64,000 nt of DNA from Pontibacter sp. E15-1 (GTDB lineage: Bacteria; Bacteroidota; Bacteroidia; Cytophagales; Hymenobacteraceae): assembly GCF_022601975.1 (NCBI RefSeq), contig NZ_JAKVIR010000012.1, forward strand, positions 62,001-126,000. The letters run 5' to 3'. Of this stretch, positions 16,358 through 25,210 are shown piece after piece. Numbering within the stretch: the stretch's first letter is position 1; each line of letters begins with the position of its first letter. The notes beneath the pieces are model-generated. The model saw only the letters and a list, made by a program, of their open reading frames with translations, searched no databases and was not told the origin of the DNA. A program made the translations under genes and the position numbers.

Positions 16358-18208
16358 TTACTTGCTGTCATCGCCTTCTGCGCCATGCAGCCTTTTATGA
16401 ACCAAGCCCATGATGGTGGACATGTCGCACCCCTCAAAGATAAAGTCGTCATACCCATTGGCCAGCATTTCCTCTTTCATGTGCGCGGGGTCGGCGGCCA
16501 GTATGAGGGTAGGGCGCGCGTGGCGGTTGCGTAACCTGGGGCCAAACTCGTTGGCGTAGGCAACTTCCGGGGCCGACACGATGATTACCTCGGCGCTTGC
16601 CTTGTCCAGCTCCTCGTCGGCTACAGCCACGGAGTCGAAATGAACTACCTCTGTGTCGAAACCGGCGCAACTGAAAAACTCCTGGGCGTATGAGGCGTTT
16701 ACGTGCCGCTTGATGGCCTCGCCTACCACGGCTACCACCGCTTTGGGACGGCGACGGCGCTTGCGCAGGTGCAGTTCGGTGGCCATGCGCATCACCTCAG
16801 TGGGGTATGCGGCCCGCGTCGTGTCAAAGTCGGCGCTCTGGAGAAGCGCTTCCGGCTCAAATGTCAGCGTCTCTGTGGGGTTGGGGTATTTATTGGTGCC
16901 CACCAGCACGTCGTGGCCCGAAGCGATGTTTTTGAACTTACGGCGGCTCACCTCCGTGATCGTGCCCAGGATGTGGCCGCTGTCGTAGGCAGCCTCAAAA
17001 CCGCCCATACCCTCCACCTCCAGGAAAAGCTTCCAGGCACGGTCGGCCAGCTGGTGCGTCAGCGACTCGAGGTAGTAAGAGCCGGCGGCAGGGTCAATGG
17101 CTTTGTCGAGGTAGGCCTCTTCCTTCAGGATGGTGGACACATTGCGGGCAATGCGCTCTGAGAACTCCGTGGGCTGCTCAAAGGTACTGTCAAAGGGCAG
17201 CACCGTCAGCGAGTCGCACCCGGCCAGCACGGCGGCCATGGCCTCGGTGGTGGCGCGGAGCATGTTCACGTAGGGGTCCAGGGTGGTTTGGTACCAGGTG
17301 GAAGTAGAGCTGTGGATGCGCAGCTTGGCGGCCATCGCGCCTTCGGTCTGGTATGCCTCAATCACGGCGGCCCACAGCAGGCGCACGGTGCGCAGCTTCA
17401 CGATCTCGAAGAAGTAGTTGGTGCCGGATGCCATCAGGAACTGCATGTTGCGCAGCACCGACTCCAGCGGCTGCCCGGCCTTGGTAAGCGTGTCGATGTA
17501 GGCCACGGCGGCGCTCAGGGTATAGGCGATCTCCTGCGTAACGGAGGCGCCAATGCCACTGAAGTTGGTGCCGTTCACCGTGACGCCATATAGCTCCAGG
17601 CTGTCTTTGGTCATGTCGAGCACCCGGGTCATGTTCTTGCTTTCGTCTTTCGAGAGCGTGCCATGGGCCGTCATCGGGTCGTAAGCCACAAAGCCCTTGA
17701 GGTTGCGGTGCGATACCTGCTGCGTTCCCATCGCCGCGTAGAGCCTCCTTAGGAAGTCCTTTGGCTGCTCGCGCAGGGTATAGCTGATGCAGTGCTGGCC
17801 AACAGGTATGGTCGCGACAAGGTAAGCCATGTCAAAGTCGCCGGGCGTGGGTAGCACAAAGTGGATGCCGTCGGCGCCGCGGCGCAGGGCATCCGCCGCC
17901 TTGTCAATCGCTGCCTGGCTGTCACCGTCCACGCGCAGCTCCTGGATGTTCAGCCAGCTGTTGTTCCCGGTCTTGTTGCCGCGCAGAAACGGGAAATTGC
18001 CGGGCCGGAGCTGCGCGAACGGGAGATCGGCGATATCCTGGGCGGTATAGTATGGCTTCACCGCAAAACCCTCGTAGGTATGCCAGTGCAGGGTTTCGAG
18101 GGGGGTGCCGCGGAGGTCTTTCCGGGCTTTCTGCTCCCATGCCTCTGGCCCTGTCGGCTGGAACTCCGGGAAAAGCGGTTGGGGGTGCTGCTGCTCTTCT
18201 GTCGTCAT
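16358..18208 (-). CDS. mutA: Methylmalonyl-CoA mutase, small subunit
   Basis: 616 residues, the usual size of the non-catalytic subunit of heterodimeric mutases. It shares the TIM-barrel plan with MutB (WHTYEGFAVKPYYTAQD, SYTLREQPKDFLRRLYAAMG, FFEIVKLRTVRLLWAAV, SSTSTWYQTTLDPYVNMLR). The C-terminal domain lacks the DxHxxG cobalamin motif, reading VVAVVGEAIKRHVNASY instead. It is the first gene of the mutA-mutB pair. TATCTTTA on the minus strand near 18229-18236 is one base off the -7 consensus and could be the promoter. Confidence 0.93.
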   Translation of the reverse strand: MTTEEQQHPQPLFPEFQPTGPEAWEQKARKDLRGTPLETLHWHTYEGFAVKPYYTAQDIADLPFAQLRPGNFPFLRGNKTGNNSWLNIQELRVDGDSQAAIDKAADALRRGADGIHFVLPTPGDFDMAYLVATIPVGQHCISYTLREQPKDFLRRLYAAMGTQQVSHRNLKGFVAYDPMTAHGTLSKDESKNMTRVLDMTKDSLELYGVTVNGTNFSGIGASVTQEIAYTLSAAVAYIDTLTKAGQPLESVLRNMQFLMASGTNYFFEIVKLRTVRLLWAAVIEAYQTEGAMAAKLRIHSSTSTWYQTTLDPYVNMLRATTEAMAAVLAGCDSLTVLPFDSTFEQPTEFSERIARNVSTILKEEAYLDKAIDPAAGSYYLESLTHQLADRAWKLFLEVEGMGGFEAAYDSGHILGTITEVSRRKFKNIASGHDVLVGTNKYPNPTETLTFEPEALLQSADFDTTRAAYPTEVMRMATELHLRKRRRRPKAVVAVVGEAIKRHVNASYAQEFFSCAGFDTEVVHFDSVAVADEELDKASAEVIIVSAPEVAYANEFGPRLRNRHARPTLILAADPAHMKEEMLANGYDDFIFEGCDMSTIMGLVHKRLHGAEGDDSK

Positions 18209-18299
18209 GCTTGTCGTTATTTGCGTTGTAAAGATAGGCTTTTTACCTTATGAAGTAAATGGAGCGGGGTAGCGCGGCAACAGGGGGTATAGGCGTTCC

Positions 18300-18680
18300 T
18301 TAGCCGATTTGGGCTATATACGCCTGGTACATCCAGTAGCCGATGAGCAGCCAGATGATGACGATGACTCCCGCCATCACGTAGTTGGTCTTGCGCAGGT
18401 TCATCTGCTCCCTGGCCAGCTGCCGGTAGTGCGCCAGCACCGGGGCAGGTATAAGCTTGATGGAGAGCCAGATGCCCAGCGGCAGAATCAGCATGTCGTC
18501 GAGGTAGCCCAGCAACGGGATAAAGTCCGGGATCAGGTCGATGGGGCTGAAGGCGTAGGCCACCGTGACCACCAGCACCACCTTGGCCGCAAACGGCACC
18601 CGCGGGTCTTTCGAGGCGAGGTACAGGGTATACACATCCTCTTTCAGTTGCCTGACCAATTCTTTCCATTTCTGAAGCAT
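18300..18680 (-). CDS. YkvA/DUF1232 family membrane protein
   Basis: 126 residues. The diagnostic DUF1232 motif AYAFSPIDLIPDFIPLLGYLDD spans about residues 41-62, followed by a hydrophobic segment (MLILPLGIWLSIKLIP) and a C-terminal transmembrane helix (VMAGVIVIIWLLIGYWMYQAY). The family is of unknown function and probably inner-membrane located. It is transcribed away from the amidohydrolase gene. The 298-bp divergent gap to the next gene has only a weak -7-like TATCTTCA near 18945. Confidence 0.88.
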   Translation of the reverse strand: MLQKWKELVRQLKEDVYTLYLASKDPRVPFAAKVVLVVTVAYAFSPIDLIPDFIPLLGYLDDMLILPLGIWLSIKLIPAPVLAHYRQLAREQMNLRKTNYVMAGVIVIIWLLIGYWMYQAYIAQIG

Positions 18681-18978
18681 AGTCCGTTGTACGGGAAAGC
18701 AGGAGCGAGGTGGCGGGAAGCACTGAAGATGCAGCCGCTTATACTTAGCTGTGCCCGTTTTCCTTGATCAGCGTCGTGCGGGGGGTATAAACTGGCGACG
18801 TATACCATAACTACTTCATCAACTACTTCATCCCTGCCAAAATTTGCGTGGCGGCGAATCGCATGCCGGGTGTGTTTTCGGTGTGAGGGAAGGTGTGCTT
18901 CAGAAGGTGAGGGGCGGCTTGAGGGAATATGAAAATTACGCTGTATCTTCAGCGCCTCACTTTATACCACCTAACGAC

Positions 18979-20313
18979 ATGAATCGCATCCATACCCTAA
19001 AAAACTACCGCCTGCTGGCGGCACTGGGCCTGGCCCTGCTGGCTACGCCCGGCATGGCACAGCAAAACAGCAAACTCCTGCCTAAGGCAACCGCCCTGGC
19101 CGAAAAAGTGGAGCCCAACGTGATCGCGTGGCGCCGCGACTTCCATGAGCACCCGGAACTGGGCAACCACGAAACCGAGACAGCCGCCAAAATAGCCAGG
19201 CAGCTGCAGAAACTGGGCATCGAGGTGCAGACCGGGGTGGCGCACACCGGCGTGGTGGGCATCCTGAAGGGCGGCAAGCCGGGGCCCGTGGTGGCCCTGC
19301 GCGCCGACATCGACGGCCTGCCCGTGACCGAGCGCGTAGACCTGCCCTTCGCCTCCAAAGCCAAAGGGGTATACAACGGGCAGGAGGTGGGCGTGATGCA
19401 CGCCTGCGGCCACGACACGCACATTGCCATGCTGCTGGGCACTGCCGAGGTGCTGGCCAGTATGAAAAATGACCTGAAAGGCACCGTGAAGTTTATCTTT
19501 CAGCCTGCCGAGGAGGGCGTGCCGGAAGGAGAGGAGGGCGGTGCCAAACTGATGGTGAAGGAAGGCGTGCTGGACAAAGGCCCCAAGCCGGAGGTGATCT
19601 TCGGGCTGCACATCAACTCCCAGACCGAGGTGGGCAAGCTGAAGTACAGGCCGGGCGGCACCATGGCCAGCGCCGACGTCTTCAAGATCAAGGTGAAAGG
19701 CAGACAGGTGCACGGAGCCTACCCCTGGAACGGCATCGACCCGATCGTGACCTCTGCCCAGATCATCAACGGCCTGCAGACCATCATCAGCCGCCAGACG
19801 GAGCTTCCTGAGGATGCCGCTGTGGTTACAGTGGGTATGATCCATGGCGGGGTGCGCAACAACATTATTCCGGAGGAGGTGTTGCTGGAAGGCACCATCC
19901 GCTCGCTGAACACCGACATGCAACAGAAGCTGCACGAGAAGATCAGGCTGACGGCCACCAAGATTGCCGAGAGCGCCGGGGCAACCGCCGAGGTCACTAT
20001 CATCCCGCAAACGCCCGTCACTTTTAACGACCCTGACCTGACCGCCAAAATGCTGCCCACCCTGCAAACCGTGGCTGGCCGCGACAACGTGATCCTGACC
20101 AAAGCGGTGACCGGCGCAGAGGATTTTGCCTTTTACCAGGAGAAGATTCCAGGGCTTTTCGTGTTTGTGGGTGGTATGGCCAAGGGCAAGAAGCCAGAGG
20201 AAGTGGCCCCACACCATACCCCCGATTTTTACATAGATGAAAGCGGCCTCACACTGGGCGTGAAAACACTCACCGGCCTCACCCTCAACTATATGGAAAG
20301 CAAGGGAAAATAG
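18979..20313 (+). CDS. Secreted M20 family amidohydrolase/carboxypeptidase
   Basis: 444 residues from ATG 18979; upstream in-frame codons exist, but the signal peptide (RLLAALGLALLATPGMAQ) begins here. It is an M20D metallo-amidohydrolase (HipO/AmhX type) that removes N-acyl groups from amino acids or similar amides, probably in the periplasm. Motifs: WRRDFHEHPELGNHETETA, ALRADIDGLPV, GVMHACGHDTHIAMLLG (metal ligands), FIFQPAEEG with the catalytic Glu, and AEDFAFYQEKIPGLFVFVGG. It is a single gene; the exact substrate is not predictable. Confidence 0.92.
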   Translation: MNRIHTLKNYRLLAALGLALLATPGMAQQNSKLLPKATALAEKVEPNVIAWRRDFHEHPELGNHETETAAKIARQLQKLGIEVQTGVAHTGVVGILKGGKPGPVVALRADIDGLPVTERVDLPFASKAKGVYNGQEVGVMHACGHDTHIAMLLGTAEVLASMKNDLKGTVKFIFQPAEEGVPEGEEGGAKLMVKEGVLDKGPKPEVIFGLHINSQTEVGKLKYRPGGTMASADVFKIKVKGRQVHGAYPWNGIDPIVTSAQIINGLQTIISRQTELPEDAAVVTVGMIHGGVRNNIIPEEVLLEGTIRSLNTDMQQKLHEKIRLTATKIAESAGATAEVTIIPQTPVTFNDPDLTAKMLPTLQTVAGRDNVILTKAVTGAEDFAFYQEKIPGLFVFVGGMAKGKKPEEVAPHHTPDFYIDESGLTLGVKTLTGLTLNYMESKGK

Positions 20314-20694
20314 TCTTCACGGTTGATTGATGCTATTTTGAGGCTAAATGGCTGCATGGTGCAATGGTTGAAATCACGGTTGTCCCGACTGTGACAGGAT
20401 CAGCCAACCATGCAGCCATTTATTATTTGCAACCGTATTTTTGCTATTTCCCGAGTGGCTGGGAGGTTGCAGGTTGCTGTAGCATTGCTCAGGAGCAGAA
20501 GTCGCCGCTGGCGGCGTGCTGGTATAAAACGCCGCCTATACCCCAGGTTTTGCCTGCAACTTAACGTGTGCCTTTTGCTGATTGCGGGAGAATGCGCGCG
20601 TAACTGGTGTCGCTGCAGCACCTACTTCGTTTGGTAAGTGTTGGGGAGGCTGGTAACTTTGAAGACAAATCCAGACAGAACTGTAGAACAACGC
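20314..20694. other. Intergenic region with inverted repeat and promoter
   Basis: GGCTGCATGGT (about 20348) and ACCATGCAGCC (about 20406) are inverted copies about 50 bp apart, perhaps a loose terminator for the amidohydrolase gene. The right end holds a strong promoter (20630-20661). No gene was seen. Confidence 0.5.
20630..20661 (+). promoter_or_regulatory. Bacteroidota-type promoter for the 5'-nucleotidase pair
   Basis: TTTG (20630-20633), 20 bp, TAACTTTG (20654-20661) matches TTTG-N19..21-TAnnTTTG exactly. Transcription would begin near 20668, about 27 nt before the lipoprotein start codon. Confidence 0.75.
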
Positions 20695-21450
20695 ATGACA
20701 AGATATATCCCCAAGGCTGTCGGAGGGCTGCTGCTGGCCCTCAGCCTCGCCTCGTGCCAGCGCCCGTGGGTGGCCTCGCCCCGCCTTGCCGAAACCGATG
20801 TGCCGGTAGCCAGGGCCATACCCCCCGACCCGCATCTTGAGGCGAAGATCATACCCTACCGCGAGCAGGTGACGGCCAAGATGGAGGAAATCGTAGGCCA
20901 CGCACCGGTGGCGCTGGGCAAGGCCGATTACCAGTCGCCGCTGGGCAACTTTGTAGTAGACCTGATGCTGGAGGAGTCGCGGAGCCTGTATAGCGGCCCG
21001 ATCGACATGGCCACCACCACCAACGGCGGCCTGCGCGTGCCTATTCCGCTAGGAGCCGTGAAGGTAGGCACTATTTTCGAGCTGATGCCCTTCGAGAACG
21101 AGCTGGTGGTGTTGACGCTGAAAGGCAGCACCGTGCAGGAATTCTTTGATCAGGCGGCCGGGGTGGGGTATGCCCCCATCGCCAACGCCACCTATACCGT
21201 TCAGGGCGGGAAGGCCACGGCCATCAAAATCGGCGGGGAGCCCTTTGACCCAGCCCGAAACTATACCCTCGTCACCTCCGACTACCTGGCGGGCGGCGGC
21301 GACAACCTGGGCGTGTTCAGGCAGGCGCTGAAGACCGAGAAAGTGGGCATCATGATGCGCGACGCCATCCTGCAGCACATCCGCAAGCTCACGGCCCAGG
21401 GCCGGGCCATCGGCTCCGACACCACCAACAGAGTCACCGTCCTTCCTTAA
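20695..21450 (+). CDS. Lipoprotein with 5'-nucleotidase C-terminal domain
   Basis: 251 residues from ATG 20695, chosen because it gives a lipoprotein signal (VGGLLLALSLASC, lipobox LASC). The mature part is the 5_nucleotid_C domain alone: SPLGNFVVDLMLEES, TTTNGGLRVPIPLGAVKVGTIF, MPFENELVVLTLKGSTVQEFF and YTLVTSDYLAGGGDNLGVF. This domain binds the substrate nucleotide in UshA-type enzymes. The metallophosphatase half is encoded by the next gene 13 bp downstream, so the two probably assemble into one periplasmic or surface nucleotidase. An exact promoter lies just upstream. Confidence 0.88.
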   Translation: MTRYIPKAVGGLLLALSLASCQRPWVASPRLAETDVPVARAIPPDPHLEAKIIPYREQVTAKMEEIVGHAPVALGKADYQSPLGNFVVDLMLEESRSLYSGPIDMATTTNGGLRVPIPLGAVKVGTIFELMPFENELVVLTLKGSTVQEFFDQAAGVGYAPIANATYTVQGGKATAIKIGGEPFDPARNYTLVTSDYLAGGGDNLGVFRQALKTEKVGIMMRDAILQHIRKLTAQGRAIGSDTTNRVTVLP

Positions 21451-21463
21451 GCATCCATACCTC

Positions 21464-22399
21464 ATGATTAACAGAAGAGATTTCCTGAGACACGCGGCAG
21501 TAGGCACGGCTGGCGTCAGCCTGCTGGGCTTGCCGTTCGCGGCGGAGGCCGCGCAAAACATCCACCTCACTATTTTGCACACCAACGACCAGCACTCGCG
21601 CATTGACCCCTTTCCGGACGATGGCCGCAAATACGGAGGCATGGGAGGTATGGCCCGTCGAGCCACGCTGGTGGAGCAGATCAGGCAACAGGAGCCGAAC
21701 GTGCTGCTGCTCGACTCCGGGGATATATGGCAGGGCACGCCCTACTTCAACTTCTTCGGCGGCGAGCTGGAGTATAAGCTGATGAGCGACATGCGCTATG
21801 ACGCGGCCACGCTCGGCAACCACGACTTCGACAACGGCCTGAAGGGGCTGGAGGAGCAGCTGCCCCATGCGGCGTTTCCCTTCGTCTCGGCCAACTACGA
21901 TTTCTCCAAAACCATCCTCCAAAACCGCTTTCAGCCCTACAGGGTTTTCGAAAAGCAGGGGGTGCGCATCGGCGTGTTTGGGCTGGGCATTGAGCTGGAG
22001 GGACTGGTGAGCAAAAACAACTTTGGCGAAACGGTGTATACAGACCCTGTGGCAGTGGCCCGCGAGATGGTGCAGGAACTGCGCCAGGCACAAAAGTGTA
22101 ACCTCGTGATTTGCCTTTCACACCTGGGGTATAGTTATAAAGAGGAAAAAATTGACGACCTTAAGCTCGCAAACCGGGTAGCTGGCATCGACCTGATCCT
22201 GGGAGGCCACACGCACACATTCCTTGAAACGCCTGAGCTTGTGCGCCATGAGAGCGGCCACGAAACGCTGGTGAACCAAGTGGGCTGGTCCGGACTTTTT
22301 CTGGGCCGTGTCGACTTCGCTTTCAGCAGGAGAACAAAGCAGCGGACAGATGTGAGAACAGCGCTCGTGCCGGTAAACACACCTGTAACAACTTCGTAA
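21464..22399 (+). CDS. Tat-exported metallophosphatase (5'-nucleotidase N-terminal domain)
   Basis: 311 residues. The N-terminus MINRRDFLRHAAVGTAGVSL is a twin-arginine signal. The catalytic domain shows LHTNDQHSRIDP, LLLDSGDIWQGTPYFN, ATLGNHDFDNG, VICLSHLGYS and DLILGGHTHTF, the full metal-binding set of the calcineurin/UshA family. It lacks the C-terminal nucleotide-binding domain, which is the separate upstream lipoprotein. The two genes share a promoter. The product probably releases phosphate from nucleotides outside the cytoplasm. Confidence 0.9.
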   Translation: MINRRDFLRHAAVGTAGVSLLGLPFAAEAAQNIHLTILHTNDQHSRIDPFPDDGRKYGGMGGMARRATLVEQIRQQEPNVLLLDSGDIWQGTPYFNFFGGELEYKLMSDMRYDAATLGNHDFDNGLKGLEEQLPHAAFPFVSANYDFSKTILQNRFQPYRVFEKQGVRIGVFGLGIELEGLVSKNNFGETVYTDPVAVAREMVQELRQAQKCNLVICLSHLGYSYKEEKIDDLKLANRVAGIDLILGGHTHTFLETPELVRHESGHETLVNQVGWSGLFLGRVDFAFSRRTKQRTDVRTALVPVNTPVTTS

Positions 22400-22504
22400 A
22401 AAAATAATTTTTTGTTTGATGATATTTGATCAAATTTGTAACCCCCTGCCCCTAAAGGAGAGGTTTGTTTCACCAAACGAATCTTGTTAGTTTTGGAAAA
22501 TTGG
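22400..22504 (+). promoter_or_regulatory. dnaA upstream region
   Basis: AT-rich run (AAAAAATAATTTTTTG), then GATATTTG and CAAATTTG, each one base from TAnnTTTG, and a C-rich repeat word CCCCCTGCCCCT. No DnaA-box cluster (TTATCCACA) was found, so an origin cannot be claimed here. Confidence 0.35.
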
Positions 22505-23929
22505 ATGATAAAAGACTGTTCTACTGTATGGAGTAACTGCCTGCAGGTGATAAAGGAAAATATCGGCGAGCAAAGTTTTAAGACTTGGTTTGAGCCGATT
22601 AAGCCGATATCGCTCCGCGAAAGCGTGCTTACCATACAAGTGCCCAGCCAATTCTTCTACGAATGGCTGGAGGAGCACTATGTGCAGCTTTTAAAGAAGG
22701 TCATCTACCAGGAGCTGGGGAGCGAGGGCAGGCTGGAGTACTCGATTATCATCGACCGCGGCAACGAGGCCAACAAGCCCCAGACCGTCAACATCCCGAC
22801 CAAGAAAATACCGCAGGCCGTCGTCAACTCATACCGCCCGGAGCAGAACTTTATCAAGAGCCCCTTCGAGTCGAAGACGATTGACCGCAACTTCCTCAAC
22901 TCGCAGCTGAACTCAGCCTATAACTTCGAGAATTACATTGAGGGCGACTGTAACCGCCTGGCCCGTTCGGCGGGTTTTGCCGTGGCCAACAAGCCGGGCA
23001 CCACTTCCTTTAACCCGCTGATGGTATACGGCGGCGTGGGGCTTGGCAAAACGCACCTGGTGCAGGCCATCGGCAACCACATCAAAACCAGCAACCCCGA
23101 CAAGTTTGTGCTGTACGTGTCGTCGGAGAAGTTCGTGAACCAGTTCATTGAGTCGGTGAAGACGAACAACGTGCAGGACTTCGCCAACTTTTACCTGCTG
23201 GTGGATATCCTGATCATCGACGACGTGCAGTTTTTGAGCGGAAAGGACAAAACGCAGGAGATGTTTTTTCACATCTTCAACCACCTGCACCAGTCCGGCA
23301 AGCAGATCGTGATGACCTCCGACTGCCCCCCGCGCGACCTGAAAGGCCTGGAGGAGCGCCTGCTGTCGCGCTTTAAGTGGGGCCTGACGGCAGATTTGCA
23401 GAGCCCGGACTTTGAGACCCGTATGGCCATCATCCAGAAGAAGATGCAAAGCGACGGCATCGACATTCCGGACAATGTGGTGGAGTACCTGGCCTACAGC
23501 GTGGATACCAACGTGCGGGAACTGGAAGGCGTGCTGATCTCGCTGATCGCGCAATCTTCCCTCAACCGCAAAGAAATTGACCTCGAGCTGGCCAAGCAGG
23601 CGCTCAAGCACATCATCGAGGATGTAGAGACAGAGGTAAACCTCGACTTTATTCAGAAAACGGTGGCCGAGTACTTTCAGGTGAGCCTGGACTCGCTAAA
23701 GGCCAAAACCCGCAAGAAGGAAATCGTGACCGCGCGGCAGGTGGCCATGTACTTCGCCAAGGAGTTTACCAGCCACTCCCTCAAATCCATCGGCTACCAT
23801 TTCGGCGGCCGCGACCACAGCACCGTGATCCACTCCGTGCAAACCGTCTCCGACCTGATCGATACCGACAAAAAATTCAAAGTGAGCATACAGGAGCTTC
23901 AAAAGAAGTTCAAGTCCAAAGCCGGTTGA
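22505..23929 (+). CDS. dnaA: Chromosomal replication initiator DnaA
   Basis: 474 residues from ATG 22505; a TTG seven codons upstream is a poorer start. Domain I begins DCSTVWSNCLQVIKENIGEQ. The AAA+ domain has Walker A GGVGLGKTHL (about 175) and Walker B ILIIDDVQFLSGKDKTQ (about 235), with sensor/box VII regions after it. Domain IV carries the DNA-binding signature FGGRDHSTVIHSVQ (about 433). It initiates replication by melting oriC. No dnaN or rpmH is adjacent, and no DnaA boxes are seen, which is common in Bacteroidota. A perfect terminator follows. Confidence 0.97.
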   Translation: MIKDCSTVWSNCLQVIKENIGEQSFKTWFEPIKPISLRESVLTIQVPSQFFYEWLEEHYVQLLKKVIYQELGSEGRLEYSIIIDRGNEANKPQTVNIPTKKIPQAVVNSYRPEQNFIKSPFESKTIDRNFLNSQLNSAYNFENYIEGDCNRLARSAGFAVANKPGTTSFNPLMVYGGVGLGKTHLVQAIGNHIKTSNPDKFVLYVSSEKFVNQFIESVKTNNVQDFANFYLLVDILIIDDVQFLSGKDKTQEMFFHIFNHLHQSGKQIVMTSDCPPRDLKGLEERLLSRFKWGLTADLQSPDFETRMAIIQKKMQSDGIDIPDNVVEYLAYSVDTNVRELEGVLISLIAQSSLNRKEIDLELAKQALKHIIEDVETEVNLDFIQKTVAEYFQVSLDSLKAKTRKKEIVTARQVAMYFAKEFTSHSLKSIGYHFGGRDHSTVIHSVQTVSDLIDTDKKFKVSIQELQKKFKSKAG

Positions 23930-23962
23930 TCCGGCACTTAAGAAATTATACATAACTGTAAC

Positions 23963-24010
23963 TAAAAGCGAAGGGGCTGCACATTCATTTGTGCAGCCCC
24001 TTCGCTTTTA
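23963..24010. terminator. Perfect bidirectional terminator after dnaA
   Basis: 21-bp arms at 23963-23983 and 23990-24010 (core GAAGGGGCTGCACA) with a 6-nt loop and A4/T4 at the base, serving dnaA and the convergent gene at 24037. Confidence 0.9.
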
Positions 24011-24036
24011 TGTGTAATCTGAATGCAGTTTATACC

Positions 24037-24540
24037 TTACAACTGGGCTCCGTCCGTCACGGCAAAGCTGTGCTCTGAACCCAGGTCGCGTACTTTGTTC
24101 TTTATCTTGTCCAGGTCCTTTTTCTTGCGCACCTGCTTCAGGTCCAGGTAAATTTTCGACTCATCGAGCAGGGTGACACGCAGGGCCAGAGGCGAGATGT
24201 ATACCTCCTTTATGTCCGGGATAGGTATGATGTGCTTGGTGCGGAACACCCCGAACTTCTGGACAATGTACTGCCGCGTGACCTCTATGTATGACTGGAC
24301 CCCGAATACCGAGGTGTTCTGCAGCACCACATACCCCATAAACAGCACCGCCAGACCGAAGAATGCATAATAAAAGATATTGTTCCGGTCCGGGACGTCC
24401 TGTGCGAAAAGTACTAAGCTTGCCCAGCCGAGCCAAAACAGCGCGAGCACAAGCTGCACAGTGAATGATAGCTTGGCGCTGCGCGTAGGGCTAAGCTGCA
24501 CAATCAGGGAAGACCGAGCATTACTGCCAGATGCTGCCAT
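24037..24540 (-). CDS. Two-helix membrane protein with PH-like cytoplasmic part (hypothetical)
   Basis: 167 residues. Two transmembrane helices (about residues 24-44 and 55-75) are followed by a soluble part, SYIEVTRQYIVQKFGVFRTKHIIPIPDIKEVYISPLALRVTL, resembling bacterial PH-domain proteins in which a short beta-rich domain follows a helical hairpin. The C-terminus is charged (KQVRKKKDLDKIKNKVRDLG). Function unknown. It is 67 bp downstream of the osmC-type gene on the same strand, possibly in one transcript. Confidence 0.7.
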   Translation of the reverse strand: MAASGSNARSSLIVQLSPTRSAKLSFTVQLVLALFWLGWASLVLFAQDVPDRNNIFYYAFFGLAVLFMGYVVLQNTSVFGVQSYIEVTRQYIVQKFGVFRTKHIIPIPDIKEVYISPLALRVTLLDESKIYLDLKQVRKKKDLDKIKNKVRDLGSEHSFAVTDGAQL

Positions 24541-24607
24541 ATATAAAGGTTAAGTGAAACAAAAGCGGCTGATGTATCGCCCAACTGCAATATACTACTT
24601 TATTCTG

Positions 24608-25042
24608 CTATTCTGCAAGGCTGGCCTGCAGCGTGATTTCCGGCACCGCGCCGAGCGCCTTCGACACGGGGCATCCTGCCTTGGCTTTTTGCGCCAGTTC
24701 CTGGAATTTGGCATCCTCCAGGCCTGCGACCTTTGCCTGCGTTACCAGCTCTATCTTCTCGATCAGCGGTCCGCCGTCTTTCTCGCCGAGGAACACGGTG
24801 GCCTTTGTCTCCACAAACTCCGGAGAGAGGCCTTCGCCTTCCATAAGGGCGCTCAGGAACATGGAGAAGCAACCCGAGTGGGCGGCCCCGATCAGTTCCT
24901 CAGGGGAGGTGCCGCTGGTGCTGTCGCCGAAGCGCGAGGCGAATGTATACTTGGCCTGCACAGCCCCGTTGCCTGTCTTTACTTCACCTTCGCCGTTTTT
25001 CAGGCCCTTGTTCCATTTTGCTTCTGCTCTGTGTTTTTTCAT
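24608..25042 (-). CDS. OsmC family peroxiredoxin-like protein
   Basis: 144 residues, typical of OsmC. It reduces organic hydroperoxides with a Cys pair. Both cysteines are present: GAAHSGCFSMFLSALM (about residue 58) and KAKAGCPVSKAL (about 124). The N-terminal AEAKWNKGLKNGEGEVKTG and FGDSTSGTSPEELI also fit. The upstream region has TAAGTTTA on the minus strand, one base off the -7 consensus. It is likely a stress-response gene, but regulation is not visible. Confidence 0.92.
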   Translation of the reverse strand: MKKHRAEAKWNKGLKNGEGEVKTGNGAVQAKYTFASRFGDSTSGTSPEELIGAAHSGCFSMFLSALMEGEGLSPEFVETKATVFLGEKDGGPLIEKIELVTQAKVAGLEDAKFQELAQKAKAGCPVSKALGAVPEITLQASLAE

Positions 25043-25210
25043 GGTTTTGCTTTTTTTTGGGGTTATAGGTTGTAGTATAAACTTATACCACTGTGTGAAG
25101 TTCTGAAATTTTGTTAAAAAATCACCTAAGTAAATACTCCGATGTTTCCGGGAGGGTTATGGCATTGCCGCTTTAACTAATTATCTTTACCTCACACTAA
25201 AATAGGATGT

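Noticed and set aside
16006..16458. A 150-codon minus-strand frame overlapping the mutA end
   Set aside because: Most of its translation is featureless. Only a short DUF4440-like peptide was kept as a possible remnant.
16004..18300. Cobalamin riboswitch controlling mutA or mutB
   Set aside because: No B12-box-like conserved core or long leader was recognised on the minus strand upstream of either gene.
22400..22504. Replication origin next to dnaA
   Set aside because: No cluster of DnaA boxes and no dnaN. dnaA is often away from oriC in Bacteroidota.
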